From: Pelargonium nanum
Taxonomy: Eukaryota > Streptophyta > Magnoliopsida > Geraniales > Geraniaceae
Length of the DNA stretch: 22,435 nt
NCBI GenBank assembly: GCA_036897485.1
Contig: JAYMTF010001581.1
Coordinates: 1 to 22,435 of the forward strand
Direction of reading: 5' to 3'
The notes beneath the pieces are model-generated. The model did not search any database and was not told the DNA's origin. It was given only the letters and a program-made list of their open reading frames with translations. How positions within the stretch are numbered: the stretch's first letter is position 1; the number at the start of each line of letters is the position of its first letter. Below are positions 9,301-18,625 of this stretch, piece after piece. The translations under genes were made by a program, and so were the position numbers.

Positions 9301-11209
9301 TGGTGTGGAGCTTCTACATTAGCATTCTCCTCGCTTCTTCCGGTGGATGTGTAACTATGGTGCATATTAGTTGTAGCATGAGGCTCAAGAGAAGCCAATG
9401 GAGCATCAAACTCATCCCTCTTAACTACTTGGTTGTCCATATCCGAGCTTGAAGGAACAGTTTCAGCATTGCTTTCAGAGCTCCCATTCAAGACACCGCT
9501 TTCCACTTTTACAACATTATCGAGCTCAGGCACTTCAATGAGACTCGAACTTTTCTCATTGTTCTCCTTCAAAAAAGCTTCCTCTAATTCAGCAATGTCG
9601 TCCAACAACCTTTCAATCAATTCCAACCCACCATCACTTTCACCTTCCACCGTATCACTTCCACTCACACTGTCCCCAACATAACCCTCCTCCATATCTA
9701 CACTCACTTCCACTAATGTTTTGCTTAATTCACTTTCACCTTCCACCACATCAATGTCATTAATTCCATCCTCAATAGAATCCTCTTCTATACCTACAAT
9801 CTCTTCTAACAATGTCTCACTCAATTTCAATCCACCATCTATTTCAACTTCCAATGCATCATTATCGCTAGCATTGTCCTCGTCAACAAAATTTTCCTCC
9901 GAATCTACTCTCTCATCCAACGTTTCACTTAATTCCAACCCGCCATCAATTTCACCTTCCACTGCATCACTATCGCTAAAACCATCCTCTCCAACATCCT
10001 CTAAACCTATACTCCCATCCAACACTTTTTTGCTCAATTCCAATCCACCTCCAACATTGTCCTTGCCAACAGAACTTTCCTCTATATCTTCACCCTCATC
10101 GAGAAATGTTCCACTCAATTCATATCCAACATCAATTTTACCTTCTACAACATCACAATCATCGACACTGTCCTTAACATCAAAACTGACATTGTCATCA
10201 AACAATGTTTCTTCCATCTCCAATCCACCATCAATTTCACCTTCCACCGCATCATTGTCCTCAACAACAAAGCCTTCCTCCACATCCACATTGTCATCAA
10301 ATGATGTTTCATTCAACTCCAATCCACCATCAGTTTCATCTTCCACCACGCCACTTTCCTCAACAACAAATCCTTCCTCCACATCCACATTTTCATCAAA
10401 CAATGTTTCGCTCGATTCCAACCCACCATCAATTTCACCTTCCACTGCATCACTACCACTAACACTGCCCTCAACAACAAAACCTTCCTCCACATCTACA
10501 TTGTCATCAAACAATGTTTCCCTCAACTCCAACCCACCATCAATTTCACCTTCCACCGTCTCACTACCACTAACACCGTCCCCATCAACAAAACCTCCCT
10601 TTACATCTACACTATCATCCAACAATGTCTCACTCAATTCCAATCCACCATCACTACTACTAACACTCTCATCAACAAGATCAATACTTTCTTTCCCCAA
10701 TAAACCAGATTCAACCAGCTCTTCTCCAACAATATAAATCCCCTCATCAATAACCTCACTCTCTTCACACACCTGAACATCTTCATTCACCAATGCCGCC
10801 GCTGCCGCTGCCGCCGCCTCCGCAGCAGCAGCAATTTTAGCCCTCTCCTCTTCGATCTCGCTCGCATCCCCAAACCGAAACACCACACTCCCATCAGAGC
10901 ACTCTAAAGACACACAAAACCCAATTGGGGAAAATTAAAAAAAAATTGAAACTTTAACTGAATTTCCAGATAAACCAAAAAAGAAAAGTGGGAAAACAAA
11001 AACCCATTACCGGAAGTGGAAACGATATCGAATTCTCCGTCGCGACGGTGGGAGACGGAGACGCAGAGAGACGATCTTGGCTTGAACGGAAGCGAAATGA
11101 AAAAGGGCACTTGTTTCAATTTGCGCTTCCGATTGGAGAGTGTGAAGCTGTAGGAGCAAGAGAGGCTGAGGCAGCGAGGCCTGACGGAGCTCAAGAAGAG
11201 ATTTTCCAT
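6333..11209 (-). CDS. Chloroplast-type protein phosphatase 2C with acidic repeat N terminus (PP2C62/BIPP2C1 group)
   Basis: Mg/Mn-dependent Ser/Thr phosphatase. Minus-strand exons: 11011-11209, 9078-10903, 8862-8995, 8374-8440, 8006-8093, 7636-7805, 6998-7141, 6696-6824, 6333-6509; 977 residues in frame. Residues 1 to about 55 are rich in Ser/Arg with almost no acids, like a plastid transit peptide. An Ala tract follows (about 91-103), then 11 acidic repeats (151-517), a linker, and the catalytic domain (about 730-972). Visible phosphatase motifs are ED at 748-749, ADG at 762-764, NIGDSG around 837, DGLFDN from 893 and LDDVTVIV at 959-960; all expected metal-binding acids appear present. The domain and the [17 protein letters not shown] block match Arabidopsis AT4G33500 and rice BIPP2C1 as I know them. 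The Arabidopsis protein is about 720 residues, so this one is longer, mainly in exon 2. Substrate unknown. The start is the ATG at 11209, the first ATG of the open frame. Confidence 0.9.
9552..10652 (-). repeat. Eleven degenerate coding repeats in the PP2C acidic region
   Basis: Eleven units of 28-37 residues, each starting near [10 protein letters not shown] and continuing (F/L)[11 protein letters not shown], then an acid-rich end such as [10 protein letters not shown]. Units 1-5 are most alike; units 6-11 are more diverged and some are shortened. The DNA repeats likewise (on the plus strand, AATTCCAATCCACCATCAATTTCACCTTC-like blocks recur about every 100 bp). All unit lengths keep the frame. 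The pattern indicates growth by unequal crossing-over or slippage under selection for frame and negative charge. Confidence 0.9.
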
Positions 11210-11357
11210 AGGATCAGTGGGTTTTAGGTTCTACAAGCACATTTCTTGGTGGCGCAGTAAAGCACAAAAATGCTCTGTTCTGAGGGAAAATGGAACGAAG
11301 AAGAAGAAGGATAGAAGATTCCAACTGTTGGACAGAGAAAGAAGCGCGAGTTGTTGT

Positions 11358-11363
11358 CACGTG
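11358..11363. promoter_or_regulatory. G-box (CACGTG) upstream of the PP2C gene
   Basis: A palindromic CACGTG in the context GTCACGTGTC, 149 bp upstream of the PP2C start codon. It is the binding core for bZIP and bHLH factors, including light (HY5, PIF) and ABA regulators. The motif is seen; its use is inferred. Confidence 0.4.
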
Positions 11364-11399
11364 TCTTCTAAAAATCTGAGACCAAATATTATTTTTTAA

Positions 11400-12600
11400 A
11401 ATGTTTTACTACTTTCTCAACGGTTGATAAGATAGTACTGTGAATTTGACTGTATATATTTTTTTTGGGCGGTCCAATTTTCAGTTTTGTCATTTTCAAT
11501 TTCTGTTCCACTAAATCAGATTGTAGGCTAATTTTGTTATGATCTTGGGAGATTTTTTTTAGCACAACCATAATATTTAATCTATCATCTTTTTTAAAAA
11601 AATTAGTCAAGAGAGAAAAATAATTTGAATTTTGAGTTTAGTCAACAAGTAAACTATGTGAATAATCTCTTCAATTAAATTATGATAATCATGATGTTAC
11701 TAACACAAAATATAAATTTAACATTTTTCTTCTATTAGTTTGTTCTTTTTATGTTGATAATGGTTTGAGTTTGTTTTATTTTTAATTAAAGGGATGAAGT
11801 ATTTGTTTGTATCGTCTGATTTTTTTGAAAGTTGTATTGTTTGATTTTAGTATGGGTTTATTTAATTTTAGTTTTGTTTGATTTCTATTTTAACTTTTGT
11901 ATTAGCTTTTGATTCTAGTGTTAGTTTTGATTGAAAATTTTACATGTTTGTTTCTCAGCCTATGATGATAACAAAAATTTGAAAACACTAAAATCCTAGA
12001 ACAACTGCAAAGCCTTTTTTTTTTCAAGAAAGAAAAAAACTAAAATTTTGGGGGTATAATTTGAATATTTGAGAAGACGCACGGAGTAAATTTATGTTTT
12101 TGGCTTAATAATTTAACAAAATGGGATGATAAGAATGAATGATAGCTGCGCAATTTAATTTTAAGATTAATGTTGTGATAGCGACACAATATATATAAAT
12201 ATGACATTTGTTCAACGTATTTGTAATATTGTTGTATTTTTGTTGAACCCGTGAAACATGCATGACATGTATAATATTGAATTAATGATATATTATCACT
12301 CTAATTAATCATAATGTTAGTCGATCACTTAAATTTTTTTATTTTACCTAATTTGGTTTGATCTCATGTTTCTCACTTCCAACTCTACACCTGTTGACCA
12401 AGAGTATGTGAGGTACGTCAACTACAACTTACCTCATCTTCAATTTGAGGCAATATCGATATAATTGTAGCTTTTTAATGCGATTATGAAACATGACGTG
12501 TATGTGGTAATCCATATATCACATATTTAACTTGTAACATGATATGAACACAGTACTATGAAGCCACAAGTCTACCTTATGATTCATCGAGATGGCAATC
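11400..12600. other. AT-rich intergenic DNA between PP2C and LHCB6
   Basis: No gene recognised. Runs such as GATTTTTTTGAAAG and TTTTAGTTTTGTTTGATTTC make 11800-11950 low in complexity. GATAAG (I-box) occurs at 12128-12133, roughly 800 bp upstream of LHCB6, too far to assign with confidence. The minus-strand frame at 11389-11610 looks accidental. Confidence 0.5.
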
Positions 12601-12614
12601 CAATTGGCACTTGG

Positions 12615-12842
12615 CACGTGTCAAACATAGTAACATCAGAAAAAACCAATGGAGATGCATGTAGAGAGATCATTCCCATGGTCCAGTCCAGTCCACGTGG
12701 CAGAAACCCAGAAACAAGAGCCAATAGATGTAGATGGAGATCATGTTCCCATTGGTTAGTAATCTATCCACCATTGTCCCAACATCTGCTCTCCAGATTT
12801 CCCAATCCTACATGTTCTAGATCCTCCTGCTCTCACATATAA
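12615..12842 (+). promoter_or_regulatory. LHCB6 promoter: two G-boxes, CCAAT boxes, TATA-like box
   Basis: CACGTG occurs at 12615-12620 (GGCACGTGTC) and 12694-12699 (CCACGTGGC). CCAAT is at 12646-12650 and 12721-12725, and inverted at 12751-12755. CATATAA at 12836-12842 is a plausible TATA box about 86 bp before the ATG. This arrangement is typical of light-regulated photosynthesis genes. The motifs are seen; function is inferred from the downstream gene. Confidence 0.6.
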
Positions 12843-12927
12843 CCAAACCCAACCTTCACATTTCCAAAAATCCAATCTCCTACTACACACCAAAAACAGC
12901 TGATTCTCAAGAACACTCAATCAATCC

Positions 12928-13801
12928 ATGGCTGTAACACCTGGTGCTGTCATCAATGGTCTTGGCTCAGCTTTCTTGCACAGCACAGCCACCAGCAAGA
13001 CCCAGACCTTGTTCTCTTCTGCTTCTGTAGGTGCCAAATTCACCACCACCTCAACAAGGAAGCTGGTCATTGTTGCTGCTGCACAGCCCAAGAAGTCCTG
13101 GCTTCCCGGCGTCAAATCCGGCGGCAACCTCGTAGACCCCGAATGGCTCGACGGATCGTAAGTACTAAAAACCTTGTCTTTCGAAATGGGTTTTGTTCAG
13201 TTTCATCAGAAAGTGACTCAATTGGGATTTTTGGTCACTGTGTTTGTGCAGGCTTCCAGGTGACTATGGTTTTGATCCACTTGGTCTAGGCAAGGACCCT
13301 GCATTTCTCAAATGGTACAGAGAGGCTGAGCTGATCCACGGCCGGTGGGCCATGGCTGCAGTGCTCGGGATCTTTGTCGGTCAGGCATGGAGCGGCATCC
13401 CCTGGTTTGAAGCCGGGGCTGATCCCGGCGCCATTGCTCCTTTCTCCTTCGGTTCGCTGTTGGGGACACAGCTCATCCTGATGGGGTGGGTTGAGAGCAA
13501 GAGATGGGTTGATTACTTCAACCCTGAGTCTCAGGCTGTGGAATGGGCCACGCCCTGGTCGAAAACTGCTGAGAACTTCGCTAACGCCACAGGCGAACAG
13601 GGCTATCCCGGGGGCAAGTTCTTTGACCCATTGGGGCTCGCCGGAACACTAGTGAATGGCGAGTATGTGCCGGATACAGAGAAGCTTGATAGACTAAAGC
13701 TGGCTGAGATCAAGCATGCAAGGATTGCTATGTTGGCTATGCTGATATTCTACTTTGAGGCTGGTCAGGGGAAGACACCACTTGGTGCTCTTGGATTGTA
13801 A
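12928..13801 (+). CDS. LHCB6: Chlorophyll a/b-binding protein CP24, minor antenna of photosystem II
   Basis: Monomeric light-harvesting protein that links the mobile LHCII trimers to the photosystem II core in the thylakoid membrane. Exons 12928-13157 and 13252-13801 (GTAAGT donor, GTGCAG acceptor, splitting Ser77) give 259 residues, the usual CP24 length. Residues 1 to about 50 are a Ser/Thr/Ala-rich transit peptide ending near [12 protein letters not shown]. Helix B carries the chlorophyll-ligand motif [11 protein letters not shown] (E101, H106, R108), helix A-type EIKHARIAM (E229, H232, R234), and the protein ends in [12 protein letters not shown]. The second exon agrees closely with CP24 proteins I know, for example [20 protein letters not shown] and [14 protein letters not shown]. 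Its stop codon lies 289 bp from that of convergent FabZ. Nothing is broken. Confidence 0.97.
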
Positions 13802-14090
13802 AAATCATGATTGTGTGTAGATAGAATTGAATCAGAGAGCAAGAAAGTTCACAAACATCTAAGATATCTAATTCTCTAATTCTAGTAGTTTCTTGATCTC
13901 TGAATTGATCTCTAATTCTACTTTCTAGCATGATCTATGCTCAAATTCACAATGCAATATGGTATCTACTATGACACGTAACAAGAGAAAACAAGGTTCC
14001 ATAAGGCTTATAATTCATATTTTGAATTTGTTTGTGATGAAACAATTGCATTAAATTGGAAAAGCAAGAAACTATCATGGTTTAAGCTGA
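13802..14090. other. Convergent 3' region of LHCB6 and FabZ
   Basis: The 289 bp between two facing stop codons must hold both 3' untranslated regions, which may overlap. It includes a run of similar phrases (CTAATTCTCTAATTCTAGTAG, TCTCTAATTCTACTTTC) around 13868-13925. Confidence 0.6.
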
Positions 14091-16975
14091 TTATTCACTA
14101 CTACCAGTAGCCATCAAAAACTCGCCTTCACAAACTACCTCACCTCCAACGTAAGCCTTTCCTTCCATCTTTGCTATTCCAAACCGTTTCTGAAGCTTGA
14201 TGAGCTTCATTCTCATCACTAAGGTGTCTCCGGCAATCACAGGCTTGCGGAATCTTACTTTGTCAATTCCAGCAAAGAAGAAATTTTCACGAGAGCCTCC
14301 AACTTCAGGTTGCAGCATGACCAAGCCACCAACCTGTGCCATAGCCTGCATACAGCCACCAGAGACATGCATTATTGCTTGTCTAGAATATTATACAGAC
14401 GGCAAATACATAATTGGAATCAGCTTCACAAATCTAAACAAGCATTTCCTGATAAGATCAGGAAATAGGCCCTCCAGCAAAAGTAATTGTGAATGAAATA
14501 TAAATGTTCAGGTGTACCTTTTTCATGGAAGAAATTATTAGGTTGGCACATCAACCATTTTAACTATTTTTTTTATCTTCCTATTTTTAGAGATGCCTTA
14601 TTTCATGCTCATCATGGAAAATTATTCAAGTTATAAGAATGTTTTTCCCCCTACGAAAAAATAAAAATAAATCATGGCAGGCATTGTTTTCCTAGAAACT
14701 TATCTCCAACTGTTTAACATCTAACCACTCTTTCCACGTGTTATTTACAGAAAAGGTTCAAGATATGAAATGAAAAATAATTCTTGTTACAAGTAAATCA
14801 TTTGCCTAGCCATAGAGTTATTGAGTTCAAATTTGAAAACATTTTGGTGGTGTTTGAATTAAAAAAAATTGTATAGGGGAATGGAAAATGAGAATGAGAT
14901 TCTCATTTCAAAGCCATTCTCATGACCGAGAAGTCATAATCTAAACATGAAGAATGAGAATTCCGTTCCTATTCTCGATTTCCATTCACCTAAACATTTT
15001 TTTTATAATCCAAACGCTACCTTTATGCTCCACTTACTACTTATGTTCAAGAGTTGTGCAGAAGCCCTAGCCTAGACCTGGTGCCTCTGAAAATCTGATG
15101 TCTTCTATTTCTGCAGCGGTATTACTCTTGAACCTCTGCATTCTTTAAACCCACAAAACCCTAGTATTATAATCTTTTGGTTCATAGGCAAGCAGTCAAA
15201 ACCTTCAAGCTTCCCAATCAGTATCACATCACTGTTCCAGAGAACCTAGCTGCACCCTCCAATGAAAAACAAGACTGACACTTTAATGCTTTCACTCTGT
15301 ACTTTGGTAATTTTGCCTATGGTTCCACCCTGATATGCATGTAACTAAGATTGATCTAAGGCGCAAACACTTACTCGCAAACTGCAAAATAATCTGTCAG
15401 CCTGTTTTCTCCAGAACATGATGTTAATGTGTTGGGAATCCAAGGAATCAATTTGATATCATAATGGTCAAGGATGATCTTATTCTAATAAACAATGCAG
15501 TGAAAAATATTGTCAACTTATCTCTAATGATGGATCTTCCTTTGGTCTACATTATGGAATCAAACCCAATATATTCTATGAAGAAAGAAACTATACAGCT
15601 AGAACATGTGCCTACAGCTAATCAACAACAAATACTTTCTACCAGTATGCATGCTATTCACCACATCCAGCATTCTTTACCACAAATAGATGTTCCACTA
15701 GCTTTTGAAATGAAGGAGAAGCTAGTAATCCATTTTGGAGAATATAAATTGTCACAGATTGTAATAGAAATAAAACTCAAAGTAAAGATTAAAGCTCAAT
15801 GCACAGAGCAAACAGGCATACAACTTTCAACCTAAGAAACTGGATGAGGAGCAAAGAAACAAATCAGAATGCAAGGTAAAAAAGAAGAAGAAAAGAAGGA
15901 TATATGAACTTTTTCACTGAATAATGAGCTAGTGAGATTATGACTTACCTCAACCATGAGGACACCAGGCATAATTGGCCTCTCAGGAAAATGTCCAGGA
16001 AAGAAGTTATCGTTAATTGTCACATTCTTGATAGCAACTGCTGAAACACCTGGGTTGTACTCAACAACTCTATCCACCAGAAGAAATGGAAACCTACCAC
16101 CATTCAAATTTAATATATCAATTAACAAACTACGACAGTAGTCTGAATTGTGTTAAGATCTGTATGGTAACAGAGCAACCATGGAGTGGAGAGAAAACTC
16201 AAATATGATTCTAAATTGTTCCATCAATGGCAACACAGAAGACTGCAAGAAGCTTAATACAAGTACATGACTCAAAAGTGATTACTGTACTTCACAATAT
16301 GGGATCAATCAACACAATGCACTATTAATTTCTTTCTTTTCCAATTCCATCACCTCAGGGAGTCTAATAGAAATAGGGGTGAATCAAAACTAGTTTCTAC
16401 ACAAGTACAAAATGAACAACTGAAAACACCAAGTGAAAAAAAAGGTTTAAACTTCATCTATCTTCTCTAATCCTATTTCCTCAGCAAATCTGCCAAATGG
16501 GTTTTCATTTCACACCCTTATAATACATTGACACACACCCACAATTGAATAAAGATAATCAATTGAGCACGCAAAAGAGTTCACTCACCTGTGGGGCAAA
16601 ATCTCACGAATCTGGTTTATATCCATCACAGTAGGAAATGCTGGAAACCCTGTAACAGAAAAGCCCCCAAAACATCAAACAATACAAAAAAACACTCATC
16701 CATAGCTCAAACACACGCACGATCAAGAAAAGTACTAGAGAGCAACACATACTCTTTTCAATTGGAACATCCTCCTGGGGATCTTTAGCAGCGTCAAGAG
16801 AACAGTGAACAGTGAAGTGAGGTGAATTCTTAGTCTTGAGTCTAGCGGGTACAATCTGAGATCTGGGGCCGGAGAAAGAGACGAAGGAAGAGGGTCTCTG
16901 AGAGAGAACAGGACGAGAATTGACCGAAGAAGAAGCCGAATATAAGAGAGAATTGGAAAATGCTGTGGCAGCCAT
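14091..16975 (-). CDS. FabZ: 3-hydroxyacyl-ACP dehydratase FabZ, plastid
   Basis: Removes water from 3-hydroxyacyl-ACP in the third step of each plastid fatty-acid elongation cycle. Minus-strand exons 16753-16975, 16589-16649, 15949-16093 and 14091-14345 join in frame to 227 residues. Residues 1 to about 58 are a Ser/Arg-rich transit peptide. The hot-dog fold follows, with [12 protein letters not shown] and [19 protein letters not shown]; the catalytic His (GHFP, H129) and Glu (LMVE, E143) are both coded by exon 3 and are intact. The C-terminal half ([29 protein letters not shown]) is typical of the family. The start is the ATG at 16975; the frame upstream opens only at a TTG. Intron 3 is about 1.6 kb and holds repeat-derived DNA. 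The gene is divergent from hyccin and convergent with LHCB6. Arabidopsis homologues are AT2G22230 and AT5G10160. Confidence 0.95.
14846..15021. mobile_element. MITE-like inverted-repeat element in FabZ intron 3
   Basis: The left end GGTGGTGTTTGAATTA and the reverse complement of the right end GGTAGCGTTTGGATTA match, and the inner phrases GGGGAATGGAAAATGAGAATGA and its inverted partner around 14950-14995 pair loosely, giving about 176 bp with no coding capacity. This look (GTTTGGATT ends with GGAATG/CATTCC inside) is common among short plant DNA-transposon derivatives. I see no clear target-site duplication, only TTT on both sides. Confidence 0.5.
15464..15835 (+). pseudogene. Possible Ty1/copia polyprotein end, decayed, in FabZ intron 3
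   Basis: A 123-codon plus-strand frame, antisense to FabZ and wholly inside its third intron. Part of it, [14 protein letters not shown] then [18 protein letters not shown], resembles the C-terminal ribonuclease H region of copia polyproteins (patterns such as PLVYCDN...SNP... and ...LEHVPTADQxADILTK), with the segment holding TKHIE missing. Catalytic residues are absent and no long terminal repeat is seen. The alternative is a chance frame. Confidence is low because the match is short and judged by eye. Confidence 0.3.
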
Positions 16976-17377
16976 TGGAGAGACAGAGAGAGAGTTCAGG
17001 ACAAGGAATGAGAGGAGCAAGAAAGAGGATAGTGGTTAAAGGAGAGAGCTTTGGTATTGAAGGTAGCTGCGGGTGGTTGGGGAAGTAGGCGAGAGTGACG
17101 AGGTGCAAGAGAAAGAGAAAGAGAAAGAGACGGACTTTACGACGACGAGAGTCAAAAGCTGGATAATCAACCCATTTGACAATATGGGTATCGGGTTTAT
17201 GGTTTCCGGGTCTTACCCGTTACAGTACAGCCCACCAACAGCTAAGCTCTAAAGTCTAACCCCTACTGGTTCAACAGCAGCACCACCACCGCCGCCATTT
17301 TCGATTCTCAGTTTCTCTTATCTGTCTCTCTTCCAGATCCAGAGCGAGAGAGAGAGATTGTGGAGGAGGAGACACCA
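16976..17377. promoter_or_regulatory. Shared divergent promoter region of FabZ and hyccin
   Basis: Only 402 bp separate the two start codons, which point away from each other. A purine-rich (GAGAAA)n tract at 17108-17130 becomes a CT-rich leader for FabZ, and another GA run (17343-17357) lies just before hyccin. AGCCCA (TGGGCT site II-like, inverted) occurs near 17228-17233. No clear TATA box is seen on either side, which fits housekeeping promoters. Confidence 0.55.
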
Positions 17378-18625
17378 ATGGATTTTCGGATGGACCACGT
17401 CAGCAATTCTCCAAGCTCCTCCTCCTCCACCTCTTCAACCCAAAACCCTACCATCACCACCACCACCACCACAACCGCCACCGCCTCCAGCGGCGACCCG
17501 ATGCAGTCCTGGTGGGAGTCCATATCCAAAGCCCGATCCCGAATCCACGCTCTCTCTTCTATACTCCCCGACACCCCCGCCCTATCTCTCTCCTCCCTCG
17601 CTGACTCCGACCGCCCCGCGCTCTCCCTTCTTTCTTCCCCCGACGCCTACGCCGCCGTATCCGCCGTAATGTCCGCTCCCCTCTCCGGATCTGGCGCCGA
17701 CCCGATCTGCCACTGGCTCTACGACACTTTCCTCTCCGCCGATCCGCACCTCCGCCTCGTCGTTCTCTCCTTCCTCCCCCTCCTCTCCGGCCTCTACCTT
17801 TCCCGCATTCACACCGCCCACGATTCCACTTCTATGCCCTCCCTCGCCGGTTTTGAGGCCGTCCTCCTCGCTCTCTACGCCTCCGAGACCAAGTCTCGTG
17901 CCGGAAAGCCGATCTATGTCTCTATCCCCGATCTCTCCCAGCCCTCCCTCTACCACACGCCTCGCGTTAAGCCGACAAGCCCTCAGTCTAGGCTTCCAGT
18001 TGGGGTTTTGTCTGCTCCGCTGGAGCCCCAGGTTGCGGTGAAATCTACCAAGCGGGCTGTCATTGTTGGGGTGGCGCTGGATTGCTATTACAAGCAGATC
18101 TCACAGATGCCGAGCTGGTCCAAGCTCGAGTTTTGCCAATTTGCTGCCGCTTGGGCTGGGCAGGATTGTCTCTGCAAGACCCAATTTGATGATGAAGTTC
18201 CAGTTGAGCATGGTGGGTTCTTAGAGGGCAAGCCTTTGGATGATGGGGGTGATGAAATTGAGGATGTTACGGAAGAAATGAGCAGATTAGGAGTGAGAGA
18301 GAATGGGCATTCAGAATCGAAAGGGACGAGAATTCCACTTCCTTGGGAGCTTTTGCAGCCTATGATGAGAATTCTTGGACATTGTCTATTGGGTCCGTTA
18401 AATTCACAAGATGTGAAGGATTCTGCTTCTGTTGCTGTAAGGTGTTTGTATGCCAGGGCATCCCACGATCTGGCTCCGCAGGCGATCTTGGCCACCCGGA
18501 GTCTCATTCAACTTGACAAGAGAGCACGCTTGGCTGCAGAGGCAGCAGCTGCAACAAATGCGTCTTCAAATGTAAACACGCCTAGCAAAGCCAAGAAACC
18601 TGAGGTTCTGTTAGCTTCCAAGTGA
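17378..18625 (+). CDS. HYC: Hyccin (FAM126) family protein, phosphatidylinositol 4-kinase complex subunit
   Basis: Hyccin proteins are accessory subunits that, with NPG/TTC7-type and EFOP/EFR3-type partners, hold the type III alpha phosphatidylinositol 4-kinase at the plasma membrane, where it makes PI4P. Plants have HYC1 and HYC2 in Arabidopsis (HYC2 is AT5G64090). The gene is a single exon of 415 codons from the ATG at 17378; the six extra codons upstream start from GTG only. Residues 1 to about 40 are a low-complexity Ser/Thr stretch, including a Thr run encoded by ACC repeats. The folded part includes MQSWWESISKARSRIHALSS, a helical region with DPICHWLYDTFLSADPHLRL, KRAVIVGVALDCYYKQISQM, then an acidic loop (about 290-315) and PLPWELLQPMMRILGHCLLG. 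The C-terminal tail is Ala-rich and then Lys-rich. GC content is high in the 5' half (17450-17950) and falls afterwards. Confidence 0.88.
   Translation: MDFRMDHVSNSPSSSSSTSSTQNPTITTTTTTTATASSGDPMQSWWESISKARSRIHALSSILPDTPALSLSSLADSDRPALSLLSSPDAYAAVSAVMSAPLSGSGADPICHWLYDTFLSADPHLRLVVLSFLPLLSGLYLSRIHTAHDSTSMPSLAGFEAVLLALYASETKSRAGKPIYVSIPDLSQPSLYHTPRVKPTSPQSRLPVGVLSAPLEPQVAVKSTKRAVIVGVALDCYYKQISQMPSWSKLEFCQFAAAWAGQDCLCKTQFDDEVPVEHGGFLEGKPLDDGGDEIEDVTEEMSRLGVRENGHSESKGTRIPLPWELLQPMMRILGHCLLGPLNSQDVKDSASVAVRCLYARASHDLAPQAILATRSLIQLDKRARLAAEAAAATNASSNVNTPSKAKKPEVLLASK

Noticed and set aside
9721..10737. 338-codon Ser/Thr/Pro-rich frame on the plus strand
   Set aside because: It is the exact antisense of the PP2C acidic repeats; repeated Glu/Asp/Gly codons read backwards give Ser/Pro/Thr codons without stops. 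The minus-strand gene has introns, transit peptide and catalytic domain in frame, so this is a shadow.
11389..11610. 73-codon Lys-rich minus-strand frame
   Set aside because: A-rich composition, TTT/AAA runs, no recognisable motif.
17582..17956. 124-codon minus-strand and 103-codon plus-strand frames over the hyccin 5' half
   Set aside because: They arise from the high GC content and simple Ser/Thr/Pro coding of the hyccin N terminus; only the 17378-18625 frame has family motifs.
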